Below are positions 24,476 through 35,388 of a stretch of DNA of 64,000 nt, one piece after another (position 1 is the first letter of the stretch; every line of letters starts with the position of its first letter). The notes under the pieces were generated by a model, which was given only the letters and a program-made list of their open reading frames with translations, was not told the DNA's origin and made no database searches. Source of the DNA: Cryptomeria japonica (lineage: Eukaryota; Streptophyta; Pinopsida; Cupressales; Cupressaceae); the NCBI RefSeq assembly GCF_030272615.1, contig NC_081413.1:334218302-334282301 (forward strand). The letters are read 5' to 3'. The position numbers and the translations under genes were made by a program.

Positions 24476-25834
24476 CATTTCAATAGAAGGAGATTGTTGA
24501 TATTCATTTAGGATATTGAGAAGGTTGTTGAAGATTATTTGATATAATTGAAAAAGGATGATAACTATCTTTATAACATTATTTTGTCATTGATGTCAAG
24601 AAATTGATTTTCTAATTCAGTATGATGTTGCCATATCTTAAGAAGTATGTTTTGATGAGTATTAAGTGGTCAGTAAGAGACACAGAAAGAATGTGATAAG
24701 AAAGGGGAGAAATAAGATATTCAATGGGCAACTATTACCGAGTTCGACAATGATGAGATCATGATGTTTAGATTGTTTTGATATCCCACAAATGTTGTTG
24801 ATTGTAAGGTTAATACTATACTATGTCACCGAGCAAAGAACCTAGTCGATAAACCCTAAGGAACCTAGTCGGTAAACCCTAAGGTTATCGATATTGGTTA
24901 ATGAAGGAGGAATGTCTACCGAGTAAAGTTTAGTATTTATCGAGTTGTAACCGAGTTATGACAGATCGCATTGGATGGATAAAAGCATTATTTAATGAAG
25001 GACAATGATGAGCTGGAGTTGATTAAATGATTGGTATGTCGTGCATGAAGTTTGTTAAGGATCTATGGCAATGGGAGATCGGCAGGAAGATCTACAATGC
25101 AGATTGAACCGCAATAACCTTGTGCAAGTTACAAGAAATGAATGCAAGTCCCAAGGCGAGGTAAAATGTTTTCAGATTGAAGGATGCATTGAACCTAGTC
25201 AAGATTGAAGATCTGATGGCTAAGATTGATCATGGGAAATGTGATCAAGGAGATTCAGCGGTTAGCAAATTGTTTATAATTAAGAAATTGTTGATGAACA
25301 ATGTATGTGGGCAAGTGTAAGCACAGGGATGCTACATAGTGATTACCAAGCACAGAAGCTTGAAGACCTATTTGAATAACAGAGTAGGGAGCCCAGCAAA
25401 GGGACAAGATAAATCCTATGACAAGATTGTTTTGAGCAAATAAGAATCTACTTTAGCATTTTAGATGTGAAGTTATCGTAAGACCTACAGGCAGATGTTT
25501 TTAAGTGCTACGGGCATATTGTGAATTCTTCTCCTTGTAAATCTTCCACTTTTACAAGCATCATATTAAGACCTACGGGCACTATGTAATGAACCTAGGG
25601 AGAGGCTAATTTGAGGGGACCGTGGCTCCAATATAATTTTTTAAGACCTCACAGCATCATTTTTAAAACACTGGGATTATAAATTATGACATGACTTTCA
25701 TGTAGTCCGGAATGCATGATCTTCATGTTGGCATATATTTATGTCCCTGCTTATCACTGTCAAAGAAGACCTGTGTTACCGGGGTGCTTCATTTTTTCTT
25801 TTATGGAAATTGACGTGTGATCCCCTATTAGCAT

Positions 25835-25844
25835 TAAGGGGGAG
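25835..25844 (+). promoter_or_regulatory. Polypurine tract of the copia-like element
   Basis: TAAGGGGGAG immediately before the 3' LTR TG. Typical copia plus-strand priming site. Confidence 0.88.
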
Positions 25845-26355
25845 TGTTAGAACATAATTTTATTAGGGATCACATCCTTATAACATTTATATATAATGTT
25901 CTATTATAAGGTTATAAAACCTTATATATTATATGCTTTATAAGCATATCCCATTTGAATCTAATAACTATTAGATTATTAATTATTTATGAGTGGGGAT
26001 TATTGAAAAGGTGTGACTAGTGAAGTCACCCTTCCTCCCATATTTAAGGAGGTTCTCTCTCATTTGAGAGGTGTGTGAATTTGGAGCTTTATGGTGAGTT
26101 GTATCACTATGCATATGAGGTATTATTGGCCATGTGGAAGTATTGGAGGAGTGTCCCCAGGTTCATGTCTATTTTATGATAGACTATATTTGTAAGTGTT
26201 TTAATTAAATGATGTTTTATGGGGTTTTTTACCCGAAAGGGTTTTCCCCATGTATAGCTTGTGTAATGTGTACATGTATGGATGTATGATTCTCATTTCA
26301 TTTATTTTATATCTTGTTTATAATGATTAGTATCCTAAGATCCTAATTTCTAATA
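25845..26355 (+). repeat. 3' LTR of the copia-like element
   Basis: About 511 bp, collinear with 20459-20978. The last bases read CTAATA where the 5' copy reads ATACA. Confidence 0.92.
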
Positions 26356-26360
26356 GTTTG
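26356..26360. repeat. Target-site duplication GTTTG (right copy)
   Basis: Matches 20454-20458. Host Tat gag sequence resumes right after it. Confidence 0.92.
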
Positions 26361-28600
26361 ACTATATATTTGTAGCCAACATTGGTGTAATTGTCATTTT
26401 TGTCTGGTTTGCTTCCTAAGATAGAGGCTTTACCCTTCCCATGGTTTTGCAAAGGATCTTTGAAATTTGTACGGTCATTATTTGAAGATCCTAATGAGGT
26501 CTCAACTTCCATGTCTCCTTGATCAATGAGGCCTTGGATTTAATGTCTTTCAATGTATAGTAGTTAGAGGTTTTGTGTCCCTTAGTTCTATGGTATTCAC
26601 AAAAATCATTATGATTCCACCAAAAGGGTTTAAAGTGTCCTTGATCATAGTGTTTTATTTCAAAAAGTTTTATCTTGTTGGATTAAAGGAGTTTCTTCAA
26701 TGTTGATTCGATAGGTTCCCCTAGGGGAGTGTATTTTCATCTAAGTATATTATTCTTATTCCTAGAAAACTTGGGTTGTGATTTAGACAGCGGTATTTTT
26801 CAGCTAATCATTGTGACTTGGTTGGTGTGTTAGTTACATGCTTATTAATCCCTTCAAGGAAATGATGTGTTGGGCTTTGTTGATCACTTAAGAATCTATG
26901 ACACCACTGTTTGTTACATGCTTGTTGCATGACCAAAATTTGGATTTGTCGTTTCCTAAAATAGGGTAGTTATTGTTAGTCTCCATATAAATTTTTATAG
27001 ATCCCTTAGTGATGAGGGACTTCTCACATTAAGTCCCTTATCTATAACCTAATCAACGTGTCTAGACATTGCAATTGTAATGCAAACATCATTTACTGGT
27101 TCAAGTTTTAAATAATATTTGCACTTGTTCTTTCTTGGTTATATGACATGGAGTCTTGCTTGCAAGAGTTCTCCATCATTGCAAAAATAAAGCAAAGTTT
27201 TCCCCATTCTTTTGTTTGGTCATGCTAAGGTCCATGATTATCATTTGGTGTTCTATATCATGTGAGATGTGTGATCAACATCTTATCTAGTTCATTCTAG
27301 GTTCATATGCCATGTGGTAGGTGAGAAAACCACTCCATGGCTTTTCCTTCAAGACTTCGAGAAAAGAGATGCATAAGGTATGTATCATTGTGTGCAACCT
27401 CAAGAAAAGCAGTGAAAATTTCCCTTATATGATCTCAGGGGTCTATCATTCCCTTGTATTTATCAAATTTTGGTGTTTAAAAGTTTTGGGGAAAGGGTGG
27501 CATGTATAATGCCCTATCAAAAGGATAAGGATATAAGCACTCCATCGTATATGTTTTCTTGAGACCACTTACTTGGATGTTTGACATTTGTTGTTGTAAT
27601 CTTTGAACCTATTATGTAAGGATCTTTGTAGGGGTTAATGGAATGTGAGTGTTATATGTGGAGTGTGAAAGGGGATTTTGATTTGGATATGCAAAGGGAT
27701 TCGTATTGGAATTGACGGGTAGATGGTTGAACGTATAGCCATGTTGGTTCGAATGATGTAGGTTATGATGAGAAGTGTTGTATCTTGCCATGGATGTCAA
27801 ATTTGTTAGAGGTAAGTATGTGTTACATTGTTGGTTTGGTGGAGGTGCATATGTGTTATGTTATTGTTTTGGTGGAGGTACATATGTGTTTTGATTGGAA
27901 GGTGCACCCTGAAATGTTGGTTGTTGGTTGTTACTTGATGTGCCTAATGTAAATGAGGTGTTAGTTTGAGATATGGTTATTATCATTGGGCGTTGAGAAG
28001 TGGTAACGGTGTTTTCTTGAGATGTGGGAGGTGGCATGTATTGATTTTGAGACAGTGGAATGTTTGTAGCATTATTTGGATCGAAGGGAAGTGCATTGAA
28101 GATTGGGTTAGTAAATTGAGTTATATATGGGTGGTGTGGATGTGGCAACATGAGTGGTGTTATGGGATGTGTTAATCATCATACTTTTGGATGGTTGTTT
28201 AGAAGCAGGTGGTATGGAGGAGGATCCTAGATTTGGCAACGCATGTCAGAGAAAATATCTATTTAGGTCAAATGATAATAATGCATCCATGACTTTAAGG
28301 TCATGCAGGTCTTGTATCGCATCATCAATTTTATCTTGAGTCATACCATTTTCAATATTTTCTAGAGAAAAATCATCATTTAAATATGGTAGGGTTGCCC
28401 CACTTAATGATCTTCATTATGAGTGTGATGAGGACCCAAAATTCATTGTGTTCGTGGGATTGAAGTTGGGATCAAAAGTTGGATCCGTTTGATTTTTGGT
28501 ATGCACTCGCATGTTGACTATGGAAGATTCAAGGGGTTGTATCCTTTTAGATTAGGACAATGTGTTGACCATATGACACTTGAGACTCACCTAGTGTTGA
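26361..28600 (-). pseudogene. Gag of the Tat element
   Basis: Minus-strand Gag remnant. The N-terminal part (open pieces at 27861-28151 and 27612-27800) is rich in Pro, Asn, Gln and His. The Gag core at about 27305-27475 reads KFDKYKGMIDP, then FTAFLEVAHNDTYLMHLF and GKAMEWFSHLPHG, a clear match to the retrotransposon Gag domain, but it contains stops. A knuckle at about 26540-26600 reads CEYHRTKGHKTSNY, with the last Cys lost. Gag here would form the particle core and bind RNA. Inactive. Confidence 0.85.
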
Positions 28601-29054
28601 TCTAATGAATATTAAAGATGAAACTAAAACTGAGATGTTGTGATTTTATGGTAACAGAAGCAAGCTAAACTATGTTTTTGAGATTTTTTACTTTTAAGAA
28701 TGAAAATGCAACTTAGGAAATGATGATACAACTCTATAATGATTGAATTTTTTAATTTTGGAAAACGATTGAATGCAACCCTAAGTGACTGAAAGGATAA
28801 TCTTGACCTCAAGATCAAACTGATGATGGTGGATTTGATAAAGTCTTGCTTTCCACAAAACTAATGAATTAGGGGTTTGAGTGTTGGTGGAAAAGATAAA
28901 TAAAAGGGTCGTTGAAGTCCACAATGTCCTAACAATGACTATGACTATGGTATTGATCCAAGATTTGTTTATTATGCTTTAAACTTAATATGTAAGCTTG
29001 GGACTAAGAAGTACGAGATTAGTTTCGATAATGCAAGCGAAATGGTGAATGACA

Positions 29055-29534
29055 ACCTATGTTATGGACTAAAAATGCAAAATGGTAATCTTGAGGAATA
29101 AAGTCTTAATTAAGACAATCCTAAAAGACGTAAATCTAAATAATATAATATCTAAATGAAATGCAGTATATTTTTTGTTCCAATTGGAAAATATGGCTAT
29201 GACACATACTGTCATCCCCAGGGTTTCTGTAGAAACATGGAGAGTGGACAGTTGCTCATTATATGGGCGTAGGCCTCCAAGTTGGGTGGCACCTACCTAT
29301 GTTATGGACTAAAAATGCAAAATGGTAATCTTGAAGAATAAAGTCTTAATTAAGACAATCTTAAAAGACGTAAATCTAAAGAATATAATATCTAAATGAA
29401 ATGCTGTATATTTTTTGTTCCAATTAGAAAATATGGCTATGACACATACTGTCATCCCTAGGGTTTCTGTAGAAACATGGAGAGTGGACAGTTGCTCATT
29501 ATATGGGCGTAGGCCTCCAAGTTGGGTGGCACCT
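29055..29534. repeat. 240-bp tandem duplication
   Basis: Two head-to-tail copies (29055-29294 and 29295-29534), each starting ACCTATGTTATGGACT and ending GTTGGGTGGCACCT, with only a few substitutions. The second copy runs directly into the LINE ORF1-derived segment. Confidence 0.93.
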
Positions 29535-29869
29535 GCCCATTCTATTGCTGGATATTTTTAGAGGGTCCTTTGGCCCTTTTTATGTAGCTAGGTTTGGTGT
29601 GATCGGTGGCAGTTGTGGTAATGGCGACAGTCGTGGCCCTAGTTCATTTTCCTCTTTCAGGGATGGGCATTTCGAGCATACTGTGTGGGGATATAAGGGT
29701 GAGCTTTGGGATTGGAGGAAGTAGGAGGAAAGGAGATAGAGGGAAAAGGTGTTGTGTAGGGGATGAGAGGATCGAGCATAACAATAGTGTAGCTTTAGGC
29801 ACAAATAGGATTGGATTGGAACCGGTCCGGCCAATAGTGTGTTTGCCGAAGGAATTTCAAGCGAAGTGA

Positions 29870-30440
29870 TTGAAAATGAAAACTATTTTGTTGAAATGGT
29901 CTTGATTGGTAGATTCGAGGTTTTCTAGCCAAGCTTAGGTGATTTACATAAATGGATTAAAGATTTCTGGAGCCCTATTTCGTATGGGTATGTTCAGATT
30001 TATCTTGGTGCCCATGGAATTTTTGTGTTGGTTTCTGAGAATGTGCAGGATAGGAATAAAAAAAATTTGTGAATATCAATGGAGATGGGAGGAGAAACGC
30101 TTGTTGCTGTTGAAACCATGGTATCTGGCTTTCAACCCTCCCACTGAATTCTTCAACAAGATTCTAGTATGGGTAAGACTTCCTAATCTTCTACATCAAT
30201 TTTGGTTTGAATCTTGTTTTGAATCTGTTGGAAACTCTTTGGATATATTTTTGGGGTGGATGAAGATTCTCTTGGTTTCTTGCACACTGCATACACACGG
30301 TTGTAGGTAGAAATGGATGTGACAAAAAAATCTTACTGAGGATTTAGAGTTGAAATCGCCAAATGCAACTTCATGAAGGAACCCTTTTCAGATGTAGATG
30401 TTTTCAAACAAGGCACATTATTTTGCATTGTGCCAAAAAG
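29870..30440 (+). pseudogene. Degraded LINE ORF1 (DUF4283-like), copy 1
   Basis: Reading across frames gives GDLHKWIKDFW, SYGYVQIYLG, then KPWYLAFNPPTEFFNKI, LVWVRLPNLLHQFWFES and SVGNSLDIFLG, the conserved central block of plant LINE ORF1 nucleic-acid-binding proteins. The longest open piece is 29939-30310. A damaged zinc knuckle follows near 30375-30425. ORF1 protein binds LINE RNA. At least two frameshifts and several stops; non-functional. Confidence 0.78.
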
Positions 30441-30450
30441 ATTGAACAAA

Positions 30451-30592
30451 CAGATAACGTAGTGGAGAGAGGTCTCCCCACATCATTACTCGTGGAAAGA
30501 GAGGATGTTGACATCCCCAAACAGATAACGTAGTGGAGAGAGGTCTCCCCAAATCATTACTTGTGGAAAGAGAGGATGTTGACATCCCCAAA
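30451..30592. repeat. 71-bp tandem duplication
   Basis: CAGATAACGTAGTGGAGAG starts at 30451 and again at 30522; the units end GACATCCCCAAA. Two substitutions are visible between copies. Confidence 0.9.
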
Positions 30593-30665
30593 GGCTTAAA
30601 TGGATCCCTCCATTTCAAAGGACGAGGTAGAAACAAATAAATCAAACAAAAACAATGCAAGGGTT

Positions 30666-30707
30666 GGTGGCAATGGTACTATTGGAGGTGGCAATGGTAC
30701 TATTGGA
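30666..30707. repeat. 21-bp tandem duplication
   Basis: GGTGGCAATGGTACTATTGG occurs at 30666 and 30687, two exact head-to-tail copies of 21 bp. Confidence 0.9.
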
Positions 30708-32477
30708 TGTAGCTCTATTGGGGAGAAATATGAGAGAAGTATTATTTCAAACAAAGTGAATGATTGGGAAAGGTAGTCACCTAGTGCCTCAATTGAGGTG
30801 TTGCAAAATGCAATAGAGAAGGAGGAAAGTGAAAATGAGCAAGAGGAAGGTGAGACAAAGGTGAAGGGGAAGAGGGATAAGAGAGCAATGAATATGCTTC
30901 TTCATTCACATGAGAAACGAGGATATAAGCAAAAGAATTGATCAAGCGACTTGTTAATGGGTCTTTGCATTTTGGTGTCATATAGTATGGGTAGGTGGCA
31001 CCCTAGTTGTAGTCCCACCTGGTTCAGGCCAAGTTCATAATCTTGATAATTTAATAAAATAGATAGTGACACTTTTATCGATCAAAAAACATATATGTGT
31101 AAATAAAATGCAAAGGCGGGTCTCAATGACCTTAATAGTCACAAATGTCTCAGAAGTCTGATCTAGATCCAAATTGAATGTCTCACTATGAGTTTTGGAC
31201 TCCCTAATCTTATCAATCTATTGTGTCATAGTCACTGGCTTATATGTTGCATATTGGATCAATTGTAGCACAACAAGAGATGAATGTGGTATAGATTATG
31301 TCAAATGTGTTACAAGATTGATCAATTACAGTAAATATTTTGCAAATGCGTGAAAGATTTGATCAATTGAAGTTCTCTAGTTTTGAAATGATTTTGTTTC
31401 AATGTTTGGTCAACTTTGGTCTTACAAAAAATAAAAACCACAGTAGATAGATTGGTTGTTGACTCTGATATTCAAAGTTTAGTTTGTGGACCTAGATTAA
31501 CCTAAAATTATTTTTACACTGGTATTAACACATGGATAAGAATATGGTATAAACAATTACAACCTATACTCAAGGGTAGGATACTACTTGATTAGGCCCT
31601 AACGATAAAATACATATCCATAGTTGATAGATAAAGGTTTGGTGGAACGATCACTTGAGTTGTGACATTGGCTCACCTTTCAATCTTACCCTGGAGGTCC
31701 AGAGACCTTATGACCCCAGGGATTTCTACCTTATTGAGGGAGGTACATGTGGAGTGTCTTTAGGGTATGATACACATCCCTTGAACCATCAAGAAATTAC
31801 ATAGCTAATGGCTCGTAGTAAGGGCTCCAAGAACATCAACGCTTGAACAAATAACATATTGAGAACTAGTATGTGTTTGATGCTTTCGCGATCAAACCTA
31901 GGTCCTCACACAATATGTCTTGCATCACCAGGGAACACATGAAAATGGCCGCCAAGTACATGCTCAAATTGGACTATAGCTTTTGTTTGCATCCATTTAT
32001 ATAACCCACCGAAAATTGTGTTTTTGAGGTCAAACCCTGAGGTGATGAAATCCTCAGGCAAGCCTCCCTGCTAAAAAGGAAAAATGAGCGTCATTATATG
32101 TTTCTCTTAGACCCAAATTCTATGAAGATAAGGGGAGAGGATATGAGTATAATTTTTTGGGTCCACCTAACAAAAGGGCAAGTTCACAAGAGACAATACA
32201 ATTGTTCATTCCCTTCTCAAAATCAAATGTTTTCTATTCTAAAGAAAATCACAAGCATTCAAAAAAAAAATCCTCGAATAGGTCCTACAACAAGCGTGTT
32301 AGAAGTTTGATTTTTAAGCTCGTTGTCCTTTTTTCACTACGACGCTGAAACCAATAATTAATAACATCAAATATTTGGCCTATGAACAGAAAAGAACCTG
32401 AAACACCAAAAAATGAATTTTACCCTCTGTTTTTAGCAAACCAATATGGTGCAGATTTCTACATATGCGTGACAACA

Positions 32478-32582
32478 TCCTATGTATGTGCAGAAGAATC
32501 TTGGAAATGTGTGAATAATTCCTTCAAATGTGTTAGGGAATCCTACAAATGCATTGATGATTCCTACAAATGTGTTAAAAGA
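32478..32582 (+). repeat. Five tandem 21-bp units encoding a heptapeptide motif
   Basis: Five units of 21 bp. In the plus frame open from 32382 to 32588 each encodes Ser-aromatic-x-Cys-(Ala/Val/Ile)-x-x; four of five have Lys before Cys (SWKCVNN, SFKCVRE, SYKCIDD, SYKCVKR). It lies in the leader of a minus-strand retroelement, so translation is unproven. It may be only a minisatellite whose length is a multiple of three. Confidence 0.75.
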
Positions 32583-32684
32583 TTTTAACAAATGTCAATA
32601 ATTTGAACAAATACAATGATGCTTGAAACTTGAAACTTGCAAAATATGAAAACTCACAGAATAGATCCAATTAATGCATGATTT

Positions 32685-32700
32685 CACATCGGGTTCACCG
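32685..32700 (-). promoter_or_regulatory. Primer-binding site of the Tat element
   Basis: The minus strand reads CGGTGAACCCGATGTG, differing from the site at 13926-13941 at three positions. It lies three bases from the presumed end of the 5' LTR at 32704. Confidence 0.7.
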
Positions 32701-32703
32701 AAA

Positions 32704-33248
32704 TATACGCACTAAAAATTGAATGAAATAGTAAATGACTTAATAAGCAACCACGAACTCAAATCAATTACAAAATTGTCAATCATAATTAATAAAAGAT
32801 TGCAAACAAATATAATTAAATGAAATATCCATGAAATTCAAGCCTTAATTGTATCCTTGCAAGTAACCTCCATCATTCTTCTCCCTTTTGTGTTGTGTGG
32901 ACTATGGTTCTCAAAATCGTAGCACCTCATCAACAATGTGATGGCACAAAAGCTCGAAGACTGTGGTTATTGATGAATGAGAACTAGAAATTTGCTTTTA
33001 TAGTTTTCATGATATCGATTGATGGTTCAAATTGAAAGATCAACAAAATGATCAATGATTGAGGATTGTTGAGACAATTTGATTGGGATTTGATTGGAAT
33101 TGATTGATTAGTCAACTGACTTAATTGATCTATTAGGGGAGATGACTAGGTTGTTAAGAGAATTGGTCGGGAGTGAGGTGGATTGATTGACTCAATCACT
33201 AAATTAGAAAAAGGCGATTGTGAGTGGAATTTAAAGTTAGTGGTAGTT
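32704..33248 (-). repeat. 5' LTR of the Tat element, segment 3 (primer-site end)
   Basis: AT-rich sequence between the primer site and the first LINE insertion. The expected TG/CA end at 32704 has decayed to TATA. Together with 35032-35230 and 42712-42996 it makes an LTR of about 1.03 kb. No second intact copy is available for comparison, so the assignment rests on position, primer site and outer end. Confidence 0.55.
33233..33248. repeat. LINE target-site duplication (left copy)
   Basis: AAAGTTAGTGGTAGTT, 16 bases, identical to 35016-35031. Confidence 0.93.
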
Positions 33249-35018
33249 GGAAGTATGGCGCTTCGAAGTTGTTTGAAAAATCCATGATCTGGACCTAGGG
33301 TTTCATTCTCCCTGTCGAGTTGTAGGGCCAAAAAATTTGGATTCCCCTCTCGCCAACACTGCTCTGGCACGACATGGAACTAGGGTTCCAAATGTGCCTC
33401 AAAAAACGGTAATGGTGTTACGTCTTCGAGTAATGACTGTCTGGTGTCGTGGATGCAATGAAGGGATTTCCCCAAGTTTGAGGATGGAGAACCTTCCTAC
33501 TACGCTGAAGAATTGCATTTCGGTGGGAGCAGTAATACCAGGGACACCGCTTCTGGGGATGTCTATGCATGCAATATTGCTTCAACTGTTTAGGGGCATG
33601 AAAAAATCCTCTCGCAAACAGTCAAACGGACCCTTGGCTCCCCTCAACAACATAATGGTGTGTTGGGGACTTCTCTAAAGTCTTCGTCCAAGGTCATTTC
33701 TATGTCTCTAGACGCAAAGGCTGAGGAGGAAGTTGCTCATAATGTTTGTTTTTTTTCGGAGCTAGGGTTGATTGGACACTTTAGGGGCTTGTGGCCAAGC
33801 TTGCATGACTTGCATGTTTGGATCTCTGAAAACCGAGAGCCTATTGTAGACGGGTGCATACAAATTTACCTTACAGCAAAGGGTTTTTTTACGGTGGTTT
33901 TTGAAAAGACTCAAGATAGAAAGAAGGTTGTGTGAACATTTTTGGAGTTGGGAGGACAAGTTCTCCCTGATGTTGAAGCCCTAGCATCCAGCTTTTTGTC
34001 CAACTACCAAGGTTTTTGACAAGATTTCAATATGGGTGAGGCTTCCTAATTTCCCCCTACATTTATGGTTTGATTCCTATTTTGAGGCGGTAGGAAACTC
34101 GTTGGGAATTTTCTTGATGGTAAATGATGAATCTTCTAATCTATTTCATTCTACATTTGCACATATCTTGGTGGAAATGGATGTCTCTAAGGAGTTTCTT
34201 GCAAAAAAATTGATTAAATCTTCAAAATGTTGTTGGGTGTAGCCTTTGGACTATGAAGGGACCCCTTTCAGGTGTAGGAGATGCTTCCAAATAGGGCATT
34301 TGGTAGCGCAATGTGTCAAAGACAGGGTGCTTAAGTCGGCCTCTTGGTGGAAAGATGTTACTCAATAGCTTTATACTGTGGAGAAAAAGGATGGGCAGAA
34401 GGATGGGTTACAAAAAAGTTTCTCTCGGGTTGTTTTCGGGGAAGTGATTCAGAAATCTACATATCCTCGGCCCCAGGATGGACAAGTGATAAAAGATAGT
34501 GTTGAAACTAGATCTGGTGTGTGTGATGGGGAGATGATATTGGGAAAGGGAGCTTTTACCTCGGAGGGAAAGGAAAAATGCAGGCTCTTGGGGTCCCAGG
34601 ATATGGAGGAGGTTTCACTGGCAGCGGATGGTAAGCTCCAACATGAGGCTTCCTCCACAATGGATCAGGTGATTCTTTCTAAGGATAATTCTTTGGATTG
34701 GCAGGTTGAGGCTGCTAGGATTCAAGATGGATGGCTTACTGGTGAAAAGGAAAAAAGAGAGAAAGGGGAAGATTAATCCCTTTGATATGGTCCTTCGTTC
34801 TCATTCAAAGGGAGGTGTTAACTTCAAAACTTAATATTTTGTATTGTTTGTAGGTTTTGGGTCTTTTTCCTGTCTTATGTGATATGTTAATGGATCCCTC
34901 TATTTTCTTCTTTCTTCAAGATGGTGGTATCCTTGGTTGTTACCACCCTTGATCAGGGCCAAGCTTTTTCCCTGGTTACTCTAAATAAAATCATAACCTA
35001 TTACCGAACAAAAAAAAA
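33249..35018 (+). mobile_element. ORF1-only LINE derivative, copy 2, with long TSD and poly-A
   Basis: A 1.77-kb plus-strand insertion flanked by a 13- to 16-base duplication and ending in a run of nine A, the signature of target-primed reverse transcription. It encodes only a LINE ORF1-type protein, followed by a short 3' untranslated region with AATAAAA. Endonuclease and reverse transcriptase are absent, so it must have been copied by an enzyme supplied by another LINE. It interrupts the 5' LTR of the Tat element. Confidence 0.9.
33330..34776 (+). pseudogene. LINE ORF1-type protein (DUF4283 plus CCHC knuckle), frameshifted
   Basis: Three open pieces: 33337-33678, 33660-33935 and 34036-34776 (with stops at 34240 and near 34366). 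The second carries the N-terminal half of the DUF4283 domain (GHFRGLWPSLHDLHVWI, then QIYLTAKGFFTVVFE). The third continues with RLPNFPLHLWFDSYFEAVGN and FAHILVEMDVSKEF. An intact CCHC knuckle (CRRCFQIGHLVAQC) lies at 34273-34314, followed by a charged, Lys/Gly/Glu-rich tail to 34776. Known plant LINE ORF1 proteins bind RNA. Two frame changes and two stops make this copy inactive, though less decayed than copy 1. Confidence 0.85.
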
Positions 35019-35031
35019 GTTAGTGGTAGTT
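35016..35031. repeat. LINE target-site duplication (right copy)
   Basis: Partner of 33233-33248. The first three A are shared with the poly-A tail. Confidence 0.93.
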
Positions 35032-35230
35032 AATAGGAGAGAATAATTAGCAAATTAAATAATCAAAAGCATTTAAACATTTGCATTAGGAAAAATAAAT
35101 ATTTTATTTATTTTAGAAAAAAATGATTTTGGAAATAGATGGACAATTAAGTAAATTAAAGAACTTATTTAATTGTGAAGACATAATTAGTAAATTAAAT
35201 AATTTGGAACAATCGTTTAATTCTGAGAAA
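35032..35230 (-). repeat. 5' LTR of the Tat element, segment 2
   Basis: Short AT-rich LTR piece caught between the two LINE insertions, similar in composition to 42712-42996. Confidence 0.5.
35219..35230. repeat. Candidate LINE target-site duplication (left copy)
   Basis: AATTCTGAGAAA, matching AATTGTGAGAAA at 42700-42711 at 11 of 12 bases. Confidence 0.55.
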
Positions 35231-35388
35231 AAACATTTGTATTAAAGATAAGGTATAAACATACATAGAGATATATAGACAAGAGTCAAGGGGCAGATTA
35301 GTTCTACCTCAAAATGAACCACAAAATAATAAAGTGGTTGCCTCGCAAGGCCTCAACTTGATCAACCCAAACTCTATAACATGAATTC

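Larger units (their letters stand above)
20991..25834 (+). other. Internal region of the copia-like element, no gene
   Basis: AT-rich, many stops on both strands. Frames at 21923-22129 and 23756-23959 show no domain I recognise. It holds the tandem repeat and polypurine-like duplications listed separately. The part after about 24490 is a different, less AT-rich sequence that may derive from another element. Confidence 0.6.
20459..26355 (+). mobile_element. Copia-like LTR retrotransposon with no intact coding sequence
   Basis: Two LTRs of about 0.5 kb, a tRNA-iMet-type primer site, a polypurine tract and a perfect GTTTG duplication define a 5.9-kb plus-strand element. The LTRs differ by a 10-base indel and roughly ten substitutions, so insertion was fairly recent. 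The interior nevertheless has no convincing Gag or Pol domain. A short stretch near 23610 (GSLLYVVVC) faintly recalls a copia RT motif. The small frames inside are not supportable genes. It interrupts the Tat element between gag and protease. Confidence 0.9.
29535..31085 (+). mobile_element. ORF1-only LINE derivative, copy 1 (5' end uncertain)
   Basis: Plus-strand LINE relic. The middle encodes a degraded DUF4283-type ORF1. The last ~130 bases (GTTCAGGCCAAG, then AATAAAAT, ending ATCAAAAAAC near 31085) resemble the 3' end of the second copy at 33249-35018. There is no ORF2 between ORF1 and the 3' end. No target-site duplication was found, and the 5' end may lie inside the tandem duplication. 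Confidence 0.65.
28601..32684 (-). other. 5' leader of the Tat element with secondary insertions
   Basis: Region between gag and primer site. It contains a 240-bp tandem duplication, an ORF1-only LINE copy and short tandem repeats, each listed separately. The remainder (28601-29054 and 31086-32477) shows no gene. Confidence 0.5.

Noticed and set aside
34449-34658. Minus-strand 69-residue frame
   Set aside because: Antisense of the charged C-terminal tail of the plus-strand LINE ORF1.
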